The notes beneath the pieces were generated by a model, which ran no database searches, was not told where the DNA came from, and saw nothing but the letters and a program-made list of their open reading frames with translations. A DNA stretch of 64,000 nucleotides from Culex pipiens pallens (Eukaryota; Arthropoda; Insecta; Diptera; Culicidae), in the NCBI RefSeq assembly GCF_016801865.2, contig NC_068937.1:71596984-71660983 (forward strand). Reading direction: 5' to 3'. The position numbers and the translations under genes are program-made. Shown one piece after another: positions 21,683-32,179 of the stretch (the stretch's first letter is position 1; every line of letters begins with the position of its first letter).

Positions 21683-23271
21683 CACACAAAGAAAAAATAC
21701 TCTGAATTTAAAAAGATCGTTCGTATGATTAAAAGTTCGCGTTGGTGAATATTCGTAGAAAGTTCAAACTTTTCAATTTAAAAGTTGGAAAGTTTTTGAT
21801 GCATTTATGGAACAAAGTCGTTGTATCGGTAAAAGTGTATTACTTTTAATTGGAAAAGAAACCTTTTATAGCAAGAATAAACAACATTTAATACTACAGT
21901 GTTAATTTCAGAAAAATGTGCTTGATCCTAGGCTTGATTTTATATTTATTTTTAAAAGTTTTAAACAGGATGTTAAATAAGACATTTTGTTATTGTATTT
22001 AACGCTTCTGGCCAAAATCCGAGTCGAAGCTGTACCGATTCTTAGGGTACGCCACCGGTCACTTCCGAATACCCCAAGCTGGACGGTTCCAGACGGACGT
22101 TCCGACGCGCGACAGCAAAGTAGAGAACAGGATGGTCACGTTGCCGGCCTTCATCGGGACAGGTTTGGAGAAGTTGGCTGTAGATTCGGCAAGGGTGATC
22201 GACGTTTCCTGGCTAGAAAGTGAAGTGCCTGAACGGGGAGTTTCCGATTCTGGAAGCGCATCCGGAAGATTGGGTTGATGAGGCCCTCGGAACGGAATTC
22301 GATTTCGAGCACTTCATCCTCCTTCGAGAATGACACAGATTTTTTCGGCACGCTGTCCAGGGTTCATTCGGCTGGAGCTGCGCCGTCGCGAGATGAGCAT
22401 TTGTGGGCGGTTATTTACTAAAAGAGATGGAAGTAAGTGAAGTTGGCAAGCCACTGTACACATTCTCATTACTCACAGGTGTTGTAAACCGCCGGCACCG
22501 AGTGCAACATCCGCTCTGGCTACCTCCGATTATCCCGCTTCTCGACGTACTCCTCTTCGTCGGCTCCTTCTCCTCACCGTAAAAATCACCTGCCTCGTAC
22601 TTGTCCAAAAACCGGATGTTTATCTTCTTCAACGCAATCTCGTTCACGCAACTCTTCGGCAGCGCCATCTCCTCGATGATCTCGTTACAGTCATCGTGGG
22701 AATTGACCTTCAATCACCAATCCCGGGCCACCACCACCGAATACAACCGGTGCGAATCCACATTCCTACCTCCCATCCTAAAAATACAAACAAAATCAAT
22801 CACTAGCCCCAGAAAACACCCAAGCTCTCTTCTTACCCATTCCGGTCGTGGAACAGCTGCAGTTCCTGCAGGAAGCTCGCCTTGTCCTTTTTAGGCACTT
22901 CACCTCGTCCCGCACCCGCACCACCCTCCTATGAAGGCGTTCCGCTGCTGCTGTTTGGCTCACGAAGGTTTCCGCGTCCGATTCCTGGCTGCTGCCTAGA
23001 ATCACCAGCACCACCGGACCCACCAAAGTGTTTGTTTACATTTGGAACTTAGTCGTACACGGTTACACGAGAACGTCAAAATGAAAGAAATTCTACAGTC
23101 GTATTAAAAGTTAAGACCTTTAAATCAGTTAGTAAGGAGATTTTCAAAAATTTTGGCAGTAAAAGTTTTCTTATTTTAAACAAGAAAAAAACTTTCCCTC
23201 AAGCTAATTTTAGCAACTTTTTATATCAAAAATAAGTTACTTTTGTCATTACGGTAATATTTTTTTGTGTG
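21683..23271. mobile_element. 1.6-kb TIR element carrying ARID2-like exons
   Basis: Ends are CACACAAAGAAAAAATACT and the mirror of CACACAAAAAAATATTACC, with CA directly outside both ends (21681-21682 and 23272-23273). The terminal 300 bp on each side are AT-rich with AAAAGTT motifs. The middle 1 kb (21990-23030) is GC-rich and contains host exons with introns on the minus strand. No transposase is present. Confidence 0.72.
22417..22990 (-). pseudogene. ARID2/BAP170-like ARID domain fragment with introns
   Basis: Minus-strand exons resemble the N-terminal ARID (AT-rich DNA-binding) domain of ARID2/BAP170, a subunit of the PBAP chromatin remodelling complex. Exon 1 (22837 upward) ends FLQELQLFHDRN before a GTAAGA donor. 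A 59-bp intron (22778-22836) leads to exon 2 (22477-22777), which reads NVDSHRLYSVVVARDW, then CNEIIEEMALPKSC and INIRFLDKYE. A second 59-bp intron (22418-22476) follows. The frame continues across intron 1. A stop replaces residues after ARDW, and about nine residues of the domain are missing. Introns are retained, so this is a DNA-level copy. Downstream minus-strand coding (22151-22351, with PKKSVSFSKEDEV) may be from another gene. Confidence 0.72.
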
Positions 23272-23339
23272 CAGCTATGATCAAATAATACGCAACAGCT
23301 AGAGCTAAAACCGAATTAGAGAAAAATGTAGGCGCTGGA

Positions 23340-24360
23340 GAAGAAAAACTTCAAAACAAGTGTCAAAATTTGTTCACCATTCTGACGAGCTCACGAGCGC
23401 AAGGGCCAGAGCGTCCGACGAACAGCTGCACGTCATCAGCGTACATTTGTATAGAACAGTGTTTTAAAACCGTTGGTAGATCGTTTGCGGACAGCAAAAC
23501 AACAAAGGACCGATCACAGACCCTTGCGCAACGCCTGACGAAACTTCGCCGATGTCAGAGCACTGATCGCCACAGAAAACGGTTTGAGTTCGTCCATCTA
23601 GATACGACGCCACCAGATTCACAGTAGGTCCGGAGAAGAAGAATTGAGTTTCTAACTTCAAGCAAAGCTTGCCATGGGGAATCGTATCGAACGCCTTAGA
23701 GAAGTCCAGCAGCAGCAAGACGGCAGACCCCCTCCTGTCTACGATAGCAGCTAATTCGTCGTACACACGAAGCGCAGCTGTTTGGATTCCTTGACCCTTT
23801 CTAAATCCGGCTTGGAAAGGTGAGAGCAGATTATTTTCGCTAAGATAGCGTGTCATTTGTTGTTCCAACAGTTTTTCGAGTGCTTTTGACAGGGAGCATA
23901 AAATACTTATCGGTCTGAGGTTCTGGATGGTGTTGATGTGTGGCTTTTTGCGCAAAGGTAGCACTTTTGATTGCTTCCAAAAACTGGGGAAAACTGACGA
24001 CTCGATCACCTTGTTAAACAGGAACGTAACTTGCTGACTCACAAGCGGCAAAATTATTTTGATGAAGCAGATCGGCAATCCGTCCACTCCTGTTGCGTTT
24101 GACCTGATGTCGCAAATGGCATTGACCACCTCCCAGTGTTGGACAGGCCTGAACGAGAAGCGGAAAGTTGCTGCAGCTCTGGAAAGTCTGGGATAGTCCT
24201 TGGCGATGAAACTCGACAGGAAAGCTTGATTTACGTCATCTGGATGAAAACAACAGACGGCTGGCGTTTTGTCCTTTGCTGCACCGACACTCCGTACACG
24301 TTTCCAGAGCGTCTTGGTTGGAATAGTACTGTCCAGGAATCGTGTAGTGTACTGGGATTT
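23340..24360 (-). pseudogene. LINE-B reverse transcriptase (3' part)
   Basis: Minus-strand ORF2 of a non-LTR retrotransposon. It covers a linker, then RT motifs NATGVDGLPICFIK, PISILCSLSKALEK, LLLLDFSKAFDTIPH, GVAQGSVIGPLL and, after a one-base frameshift near 23470, the catalytic YADDVQL. It is cut off at about 23340 without the C-terminal part. At 24361 a Jockey fragment interrupts it; the upstream half continues at 25485. I leave the clade unassigned. Confidence 0.82.
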
Positions 24361-25484
24361 CATTTCATTTCATTTATTGGATTGTTTTGGCAAAAACATC
24401 AGTGCAGTAATTATCCTAAGCTGAGATATGGGGTACCTTTCAACAGCTGACTAATTCAAACGGTGTTAGAGTTTACTGGTACACGAGAGAAAAATTGAGC
24501 AGGGGAAGGAAAAAAGTTACAAAATAACCTTCGAAATTGCTAATAGATAGGGGATAGTTAGAGGAAAGGAGGTATTTCTTATTCTAATATGACATCAAGG
24601 GGACATCCGCTGCAGCAGAGGGTTAGCTGAGGTGGCACACCCCATCCAAAACTTTGGAAGCACTCGTAGAAGCCAATCGTCAATCAGCTCCATCTTCGCC
24701 ATCCTGTGGACGTCGTCAGTCGGGTGGAAGGGATCCAGGTTTAACACCATCTTCAGCAGCCGGTTCTACTTCACTTGCAGTTTCTTCCGATGTGAAGCAG
24801 CGCAATCGTGCCACGCCGGGTATGCATACGTCATCGCCGGTTTAAGCACCGTCTTGTAGATCAGCAGTTTCGAGTTGCGGTCCAAGTAGGAACGCCGTTT
24901 CACAAGCGGATAGAGCATCCTGGTGATCTTGTCGCACTTGGTCGTGGCGTTCTTGATGTGCTTCGCGAACGTCAGTTTCTTGTCCAGGGCGGCCCCCAGG
25001 TACTTGACGTCCTCCGACCATGGCACATGGCTACCCCACACTGAAACCTCCCTGCGCGGAAGGTAGCGTGGGCTTCGCTTGCGTGTGAAGAAGATCGCTT
25101 GCGACTTCTCGGCATTTGTCTTCATCTTCCACTTCTTCTGGTAGCGTTCGATGGCGTTTTGGGCAGCTTGCAGCTTGGTCACGACGATGGTTGGGTCGGA
25201 GTCTGACGCGAGGAATCCCGTGTCGTCGGCAAAAAGGAAATAGCTGACGCCATTGATCATTGCCAAGTCCGCCGTGAATATGTTGTAGAGCGTGGGACTA
25301 AGGACGGCACCTTGCGGGACGCCGAAGAAAACTTCGTGCCGGTCCGACATGTCCGTTTACCACAACGTTGCACGATCGGTTTTGCAGGAACGAGCGGACG
25401 ATCTTCAGGATGTACAGCGGAAAGTTGGCGAGATATATCTTGTGCAGGATTGCTTCTTGCCACACTGAGTCGTACGCTTTCTCG
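24361..25484 (-). mobile_element. 5'-truncated Jockey LINE inserted in LINE-B
   Basis: A minus-strand LINE piece with an (AAATG)n tail preceded by AATAAA (plus 24361-24380) and a 14-bp duplication AAATCCCAGTACAC on both sides (24347-24360 and 25485-25498). It starts inside the RT at KAYDSVWQEAI and includes GVPQGAVLSPTLYNIFTAD, FADDTGFLA and the thumb region to about 24770. A frameshift near 25340 splits the frame. The sequence is of the Jockey clade and more GC-rich than the intact Jockey at 29272. Confidence 0.88.
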
Positions 25485-26330
25485 GTGTACTGGGATTTAG
25501 CTTTGTCGATAAGTGTGTTTGTTTTGTTCCTGAGCGTCTTGTACCGCAAGTGGGCCAGCGTTTTACGGTCGGGCGGAACCCTTCGCCAGTCGTCGTACGC
25601 CATATCACGTTCGAGAATTGACCTTTTAATGTCATTGTTGAACCAGGGGTTGAATTTCTTACGGTTTGAGCACGTGCGAAGCGGAATGCATTGGTCATGA
25701 ATCCGTTTGACATGGCTGTTGAAGAAGTCCAGCATATCGTAGGGATTTCAAAAATTGTAGAACTCGTTCCAAGCAACAGATCTTATTCCGTTCTCAACAT
25801 CGTCTGCGTTGAAGTTAACGTAATCTCGGTACGTGCTACGTGCTGGAGGAGAAACGTCAAAGTCCAGCGAACCAAAAATGAGATCGTGCGATGAGAGTCC
25901 GGGGAAGGCGACTTGGCTAAAGCGCTGGATCTTATCGCAGCAACTCATCAAAAATAGATCCAATTGAGAACAACCATATCGATGGAAAAAAAAGTCGGCT
26001 CCTCACCTACAGAAACTAGGCCGAAGTTTCTCATCAAAGATTCAAAAGAGTACGAATATTGCTTGGTTTAGAAAGGTCAGTGTTAAAATCGCCTATCAAA
26101 ACGACGTTCTCAAACCGGCTGGTGCGCGAGCAATCATTACCGGGAGGGTTGTAGACAACGAGCAGCAAAACTTTCTCCGTGTCGAATCGCAGCTCACAAG
26201 CCAAGCACTCCGTTTTGTCCACGGTTTCTTCCGATGGCTCAATCCGGAAGACTTCTTTACATCCCAAATGAACATAAACAATCTTCGACAAGCTTTTACA
26301 AATTCACAATAAAACAGCTCAAATCATTAC
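25485..26330 (-). pseudogene. LINE-B endonuclease and linker
   Basis: Upstream half of the LINE-B ORF2. It shows apurinic endonuclease motifs, VVLIGDFNTDLS (about 26090) and SQLDLFL with PGLSSHDLIFG (about 25890), then a basic linker (PWFNNDIKRSILERDMAYDDW) leading to the point where the Jockey fragment entered. Several stops and small deletions make it a pseudogene. The N-terminal endonuclease motifs are not readable. Confidence 0.75.
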
Positions 26331-27024
26331 AATAAACATCAAAATGAAGGAAAAAAAATAGACTTAACTAGTGAATTGTTGAAGATGATCCTCCGATAGA
26401 ACAGCAACAGCGATTGCATTTGGATGCTTTTTCACCTGGACAATCCCACGCTTGGTAAACACCGACGACAGTATAATATCTCAAACGTTCGGCACTACGA
26501 GGCGTAAGAACCGCGGGGAAACCTGCAGGGACTTTCTTTGCATTAAGAGCTATCCAAGGTGTGGTAGACTGCGAGGAGCAGTAACCAGCTCGGAGCTCGA
26601 AATAAAGTAGACAAGTCGCCTTGATGTTCCAGCCGAAAAGACTGATTTTTGTTTATATGAACTCGGGTATTTATACTAGTCAAATTTGTTGCATCACATG
26701 TAATTTGAGTGGTGACACTTACGTGCTACAGTATAGACTTCTGGAGTTGGCTTGTACTGGGTTGAACCCTTGCGCTGGCTCAGCAGGAGTCAGCGTCCCG
26801 GCCAGTTGTCGATGAACCGAAATATGGTTCGAAAAAGGCTATACGCAAGCATCAGCAATTATGCTTGCGCCAAGTGGTTCTAACTGTGTGTGGGCTCTAC
26901 AGCCAGGCAGGGTTTGTGTTTTGAAAGACAAAACCTGGTCTTGTTGTGCGAGGTCCGGGCATGGTAATGAAAATGGAAATTAAGTGTGAATGGGTATGTT
27001 GGGAATGCAGTGGTGTTCAGACTA
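26331..27024 (-). other. LINE-B region between ORF1 and ORF2
   Basis: No long frame is open on either strand. It lies between the ORF1 stop and the first readable endonuclease sequence, so it is probably decayed LINE-B sequence including the start of ORF2. No internal repeats are seen. Confidence 0.4.
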
Positions 27025-27806
27025 TTACAACAGCTTCCCGTCTTTCTTCAAGCGTATGGCAGCGGCTCTAACCTTACGTGCAGCATCGGTGAGGCTCTCG
27101 TTCACGTAAACACGGCGAGTAGAGTCGATTCCCAGGTGGCAAAGCTTCAAGTCGTGTTTCCACAGGTAAGCGTAGTAGAAGTCGTCACGGGCGTTTCTCA
27201 GGGCGAACTGGTTTTTGATGAAACTGCTGTTGTTCTCGCTCGGCGATCGCGGATACAGCCTCCGGATGTCCACAGAGGAGGGAGCACTTTCACCGAGTCC
27301 GATATGCCTCAGCATGGCTTTGAACATTGCAGACAGATCTTCTCCGTCCACGAACAGTATCCCACTAACAATCAAGTCGTCACAACGTTCCAAATTGTCG
27401 ATTGCGTGGGAGACAGTGTCAACTCGAATGTTCAGAGCGTCGGCAGCAGCGTCGGACTGCTGGAATTTGCTTGCGCAATTGGTCCGAAGAGAGGTGATGT
27501 CCTTGTAAACTGCTTCGAGTTTACCTTCGAGATCGGTTTTGACCGTTTCGATCCTTTCCTCAATGTTTTGGTTTCGGTGAACTGCTGCATAAACATTCTA
27601 ACGGCGGCATCTAGCTTCGCAGCAACGTCTTCGCCTTCGCTGCCCATCCTGCCTCGCTTCGGAACAGGAGTTTCAAAGGAGAGGAGATTCTCGGTCGAAT
27701 CCAGCGTTGGTTTTGTGTGGAATCACCATCAACTTCACCGTCCGTCCAGCTCCGCTTCAACACTTTGGTTTCGAGGTTGGGTTTAGCCGGAGGAGTACGT
27801 TTCATT
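27025..27806 (-). pseudogene. LINE-B ORF1 protein, FP25-like type
   Basis: The minus strand encodes an N-terminal part with a helical segment (27647-27432) and, after a frame change, a domain resembling the baculovirus FP25-like ORF1 proteins of some insect LINEs. It has IVSGILFVDGEDLSAMF, IRRLYPRS and RRVYVNESLTDAARKVRAAA near its end. This ORF1 type differs from the zinc-knuckle ORF1 of Jockey elements, in line with LINE-B being a different clade. Frame breaks show it is dead. Confidence 0.65.
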
Positions 27807-28100
27807 GTTGCCTTCCGTGTGCGAGAGCGAGAGGCACTTTTGTTTACAGCTTAGGTACTACTCGGCTCAGCACAGAAACTTTATTCGTCCGAAACTGTTC
27901 GGAACACTACAGACGAGCTGGATAACACGTACAGGGACGCGGCGGTACCTCGGGATGGAATCGGCTACCAAATCGGACACGGCAAGAACGGATTTAATCC
28001 AATTTGATGTTTATTTAAGTGGATTCTACGTCCAATTTCCTTCAAAAATGAGTCTAAGACCGACCTTCTAAGATTAGCGGTTCCTGAGCTATCGCCGTTT
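27807..28100 (-). other. Probable LINE-B 5' untranslated region and flank
   Basis: Lies upstream of LINE-B ORF1 on the minus strand, GC-richer until about 28000, and has no significant frame. I could not fix the exact 5' end or find a duplication that matches the truncated 3' side. Confidence 0.4.
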
Positions 28101-28262
28101 GGCAACCCTATTCCGACCTAAGCAAACTGACAACAGTGGACAAAGCACGGTTGTCAAATGAGAGCCCACGACCGGGGGGATGGCAACCCTATTCCGACTT
28201 AAGCAAACTGACAACAGTCGACATAGCACGGTTGTCAAATGATAGCCCACAACAAAAGCACT
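28101..28262. repeat. Two-copy 81-bp tandem repeat
   Basis: Two direct copies starting GGCAACCCTATTCCGAC at 28101 and 28182, each containing AAGCAAACTGACAACAGT, then GCACGGTTGTCAAATG and AGCCCAC. They differ at a handful of bases. A third partial block (CTGTCAAATGGTAGCC) follows at about 28263. Confidence 0.92.
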
Positions 28263-28849
28263 AACTGTCAAATGGTAGCCAATAACAAATCATATCTGGG
28301 TTTTTCATTTTCAAATTTCCCGCAATTCAAACGATAAATATCTGAGAAAACACGTGAATTGTGTTGCTGATGGTAAATTGAATTTACTAAATTCTATCAT
28401 ATCCTTGGAGATTCCATCCCAATATTGGCTGAAAATTCATATTGTACTATCAGTTCCTAACTGGACTCGGTCACTGGAAACGACCGGCGGCTCAGTGACC
28501 GAAGAAATAGGCGGCGGGCCAAATGCGGGCATAAAAATGTCAAAATCTCTTCCCCCCTCACTTCGTCTCACCATCCAGCTGCAGCTTTGTTGACAAACAA
28601 ACGGAGCACGCGGTCGCATGATGGCGGCATCGAGCCAGAATTAGGGGTGATCATGTGATTAAAAATGAAAGTTTTTTCAAAAAAAATAATATTTTTCCGA
28701 CCGAATAAAAAAATGGCGAGCATGTTCAAACAATTATTCCTGATGTTGGAGAAGTGATAAAAAAGCAAAATTTTAATCCATAATTTTTCTATAAATTGAA
28801 TTTTTTCACTCCAACTGGGAACCCCTAGGTCTATCCACGCTCGTTTCCA
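28263..28849. other. Unassigned stretch
   Basis: Mixed composition with no convincing gene. A GC-richer patch lies at 28460-28640, and the following 200 bp are AT-rich. It ends where a 91-bp hairpin element begins. Confidence 0.3.
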
Positions 28850-28940
28850 CCCACTGAGAATTTTGGCTCGAGCCTCGAGTCGATCTGGCTCGAGATCGAG
28901 CCTGAATCGAGTCGAGGCTCGAGCCAAAATTCTCAGTGGG
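28850..28940. mobile_element. 91-bp hairpin element (CCCACTGAGAATTTTGG)
   Basis: Almost perfect palindrome: CCCACTGAGAATTTTGG with CTCGAGCCTCGA next to it, mirrored at the right end. A second copy lies at 42528-42617. It is too short to code and is a hairpin MITE. Confidence 0.92.
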
Positions 28941-29524
28941 CAATGATCGTGAGAAGATGCCACACTGAGCAAAACTCACACAGCTCAACGAAGTGTTATA
29001 CACATGATCTGGCCCTGCTGTACAGAGCACTCAAATATCAATCGCAAAACACTTGAAATTTCGGTGATTGGCCATGAAATAATGTCAATAGCCAAACACT
29101 TGAATTTTAAATGGTGTTGAAAAATAAAAGTACGTATAAGCGATTTACAGGTTCTCGCTTGCTAGTCGTGCACGCTACCACTGCGCCGGCCGGCCAGTTG
29201 AGGACGGGAGAGTTTTTTGTGCTATTCGTTCTTGCTTCGCTTCTAGCCTTCGATGAAAGTCGCGCAAAAATTTTTTTTTTTTTTTTTTTTTGAATTAAAT
29301 ATACTTTATTGAATCTTTCTTATAATAATTACATTTGGTTTACATAATAAGTGGTCAGCTGTGGCTCTTCAGCTTTAGTTTGCTTTTCGTGATTTAAACA
29401 CTGTTCATTTTCATAACTTTAAAAGTATATGATTTATCATTTTTGTAACTCTAGGTACAATGAGGAAAAAAAAAATGTTAAGAAAACATAACCTAACCTA
29501 AAACTAACTTAAACTTACAATAAA

Positions 29525-32179
29525 CTAAACCAATCCTTGAATCAAGGGGTATTCAGAAATAGCACATTTTTCCCTGAATTTCAAACATTTTTCTTGAATC
29601 TTCTGATCCAACATTTTTACTTCTGCTAATTCATGAACCTCACTTGATCTTGTCCAGCCAGGAACATTCAAAACCATTTTGAGTACCTTGTTTTGGACAC
29701 GCTGGAGCTTCAACTTATGAGTTCTAGCGCAACACTCCCAAACAGGTACTGCATACTCAATAACGGGGTAAATTATTTGTTTGTAAACTGCTAGCTTATT
29801 TTTCAAAGATAACTTTGATTTTCTGTTAATTAAAGGATACAAACACCTGATGAGAATGCTGCACTTGTTCAATATTTTATCTACATGCTGCCGAAACAAT
29901 AGTTTCGAGTCAAGTATGAGACCTAAATAGACAACTTCCTTTGACCAGGGTATTGAAACATCATTCATTTTAATCAAAACATCATCCTTTGGGGCAAATC
30001 GGGCCGATTTGGAAAGTGGAAAAATGATGGTTTGAGTTTTGGCTGCATTTATGCGAATTTTCCAGTCGCCAAAGTATTCGGAAAGAACGTCAAGACCCTT
30101 CTGAAGACGGCCAACTAAATATCTGGTTATTTTACCCTTATAAATAACGGCAGTGTCATCAGCAAAAAGTGACAACACACCATTACCAGGAAGAGTAGGC
30201 AAATCAGATGTAAAAATATTGTACAGAAGTGGGCCAAGAATACTTCCTTGGGGAACCCCAGCATCAATGTTGAATAATCCAGAAGCAATCCCATTCAGAA
30301 AAACCCTGAACGATCTCTCCGAAAGATAGTGCTGGATAATTTTGATAAGATACATTGGAAAACCGTATAAATACAGTTTATGTATCAAACCATCATGCCA
30401 AACATTGTCAAAAGCCTTCTCAACATCCAACAAAGCCATAGCAGTTGATTTAGACTCAAGCTTATTCTGCTTGATGATTTTAGTTACTCTCGTAAGCTGA
30501 TGAGCAGTATTATGTCCCTTTCGGAAGCCAAACTGCTCGTTCAAAATTATATTATTATCGTTGGTAAAATCCAAAAGCCTTGAATAGATGACCTTCTCAA
30601 AGAGTTTGGACAGACTACTCAAAAGACTAATGGGACGATAACTTGTTGGCGATGTTGGATCTTTTTGAGGCTTCAAAATTGGTATGACTTTGCCCAGTTT
30701 CCAATTGGTGGGGAAGTAACCAAGTTGCAAACATTTATTGAAAATATTGGCAAGATGTTGAAAGAACTGATCACTCTGTTTTTTCAACACTAGATTAAAA
30801 ATGTTATCAAAGCCTGGAGCTTTCATATTTTTCATTTGTTTAACTGCATCTTTGACTTCCTCACCAGAAACATGGGAATCTGCAGGAAATTCAAAGGTAG
30901 AGTCATTGATTGTTGAAATACTATTGGCAACTGATGTTTCTTTACGGCTGGTCATGGAAGCGCCAAGATTATGTGAACTAACAAAATGAAGCCCAAGTGC
31001 ATTTGCCTTTTCCTCGGATGTAATCAAACGAGAATCCTCAACAATAAGTGGAGGAATAGGCTTTGGTTTGTTTTTAAGAACTTTTGAAAGTTTCCAAAAT
31101 GGTTTTGAATAATTCCCAAGCTGGCTTACATGTTTTGAAAATTCTTGATTTCTGATATTGTCAAGTCGGTCTTGTATGATTTTGTTTAAATTGTTAACTG
31201 AAATCTTTTTGTCATAGTCCCCAGTCCGTTGATATTGTCTCCTATAAACATTCCTAAGTCTAATCAAGTGTTTAGTATCTACGTCAATATCAGTTACCTT
31301 AAAATTAACAGGAACCTCCCGAACGTTGGCAGCCTCTGCTTGGTTGATAGCCTGCTGGATCACCTCCAGCGAACGATCAATATCAGCAGAAGTTTCCGGG
31401 TGTTGATCATAGTCGATGTTGCTGTCGACCACTTGCTGAAACTGCTGCCAGTCAACGTTGTGATAATCTTTCCGGGTTGGTTGCCGCTGCGGAGTAACGG
31501 AAGCTCCAACCTCCACAACCACCGGATAGTGATCAGAACTCAACTCTTCAAACACCTCAGGATGAGCCACGTTCTCAGCCATATTGGTAATGAAGAAGTC
31601 GATGATTGAGTGATTCCCAGACCGAGCCACCCTCGTTGGACGATCCGGACTCACAACGTTGTAGTATCCGTTTTGCAGATCGTTGTGCAGAATCACTCCG
31701 TTCCGATTCCTCCTGCTGTTGCCCCAAACTTCATGCTTCGCGTTGAGGTCACCAGCGATGATGTACTTTGCGCTCCGCCGTGTCAGCTTCTGGATATCGC
31801 TCTTCAGTTTTGCTGCTGAACCATCTCTGGCATTCACCTGACGTGGGCAGTATGCAGCAATGAAGAGTACTGGGCCAACCGAAGTGGGAATTTCCACTCC
31901 AACGGCCTCGATGATGTCCAGCTTAAAGTGTGGCAGCCGGCGTGGCTTGAGATCACGATGAACAGCGACAAGCACACCTCCTCCTCCAGAGGTGGTCCTA
32001 TCGAGCTGCGTCGCGATCTTGTAGTTTTGCAGATAAACTTTTTCACCGGGCTTCAGATGAGTTTCCGTGATGGCAGCTACGTCGATCTCCTTCTCGCGAA
32101 GAAAATCCACCAGCTCTAAATTCTTCCTCCTAATGGAGCAAGCGTTCCAATTCAGCAGCTTGAGGGACCTACGATCCAT
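29525..32179 (-). CDS. Jockey ORF2: endonuclease and reverse transcriptase, 884 aa
   Basis: Enzyme for target-primed reverse transcription. The endonuclease spans residues 1-230 with NWNACSIR (N12), ITETHLKPGE (E39), AGDLNAKHEVWG (D144, N146), SIIDFFIT (D194) and SSDHYPVV (D216, H217), so all catalytic positions are present. The RT has KAPGFDNI, SYRPISLLSSLSKL, LLDVEKAFDNVWH, GVPQGSILGPLLYNIFTSD and the catalytic FADDTAVIY at about residue 671. The thumb and C-terminal helices follow, with no RNase H, as in Jockey. Its ATG overlaps the stop region of ORF1 by 11 nt, which suggests translation by reinitiation. Length is typical of the clade, with no stop or frameshift. Confidence 0.95.
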   Translation of the reverse strand: MDRRSLKLLNWNACSIRRKNLELVDFLREKEIDVAAITETHLKPGEKVYLQNYKIATQLDRTTSGGGGVLVAVHRDLKPRRLPHFKLDIIEAVGVEIPTSVGPVLFIAAYCPRQVNARDGSAAKLKSDIQKLTRRSAKYIIAGDLNAKHEVWGNSRRNRNGVILHNDLQNGYYNVVSPDRPTRVARSGNHSIIDFFITNMAENVAHPEVFEELSSDHYPVVVEVGASVTPQRQPTRKDYHNVDWQQFQQVVDSNIDYDQHPETSADIDRSLEVIQQAINQAEAANVREVPVNFKVTDIDVDTKHLIRLRNVYRRQYQRTGDYDKKISVNNLNKIIQDRLDNIRNQEFSKHVSQLGNYSKPFWKLSKVLKNKPKPIPPLIVEDSRLITSEEKANALGLHFVSSHNLGASMTSRKETSVANSISTINDSTFEFPADSHVSGEEVKDAVKQMKNMKAPGFDNIFNLVLKKQSDQFFQHLANIFNKCLQLGYFPTNWKLGKVIPILKPQKDPTSPTSYRPISLLSSLSKLFEKVIYSRLLDFTNDNNIILNEQFGFRKGHNTAHQLTRVTKIIKQNKLESKSTAMALLDVEKAFDNVWHDGLIHKLYLYGFPMYLIKIIQHYLSERSFRVFLNGIASGLFNIDAGVPQGSILGPLLYNIFTSDLPTLPGNGVLSLFADDTAVIYKGKITRYLVGRLQKGLDVLSEYFGDWKIRINAAKTQTIIFPLSKSARFAPKDDVLIKMNDVSIPWSKEVVYLGLILDSKLLFRQHVDKILNKCSILIRCLYPLINRKSKLSLKNKLAVYKQIIYPVIEYAVPVWECCARTHKLKLQRVQNKVLKMVLNVPGWTRSSEVHELAEVKMLDQKIQEKCLKFREKCAISEYPLIQGLV

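Noticed and set aside
26986..27786. 266-residue plus-strand frame
   Set aside because: Antisense to the LINE-B ORF1, which has recognisable ORF1 motifs on the minus strand.
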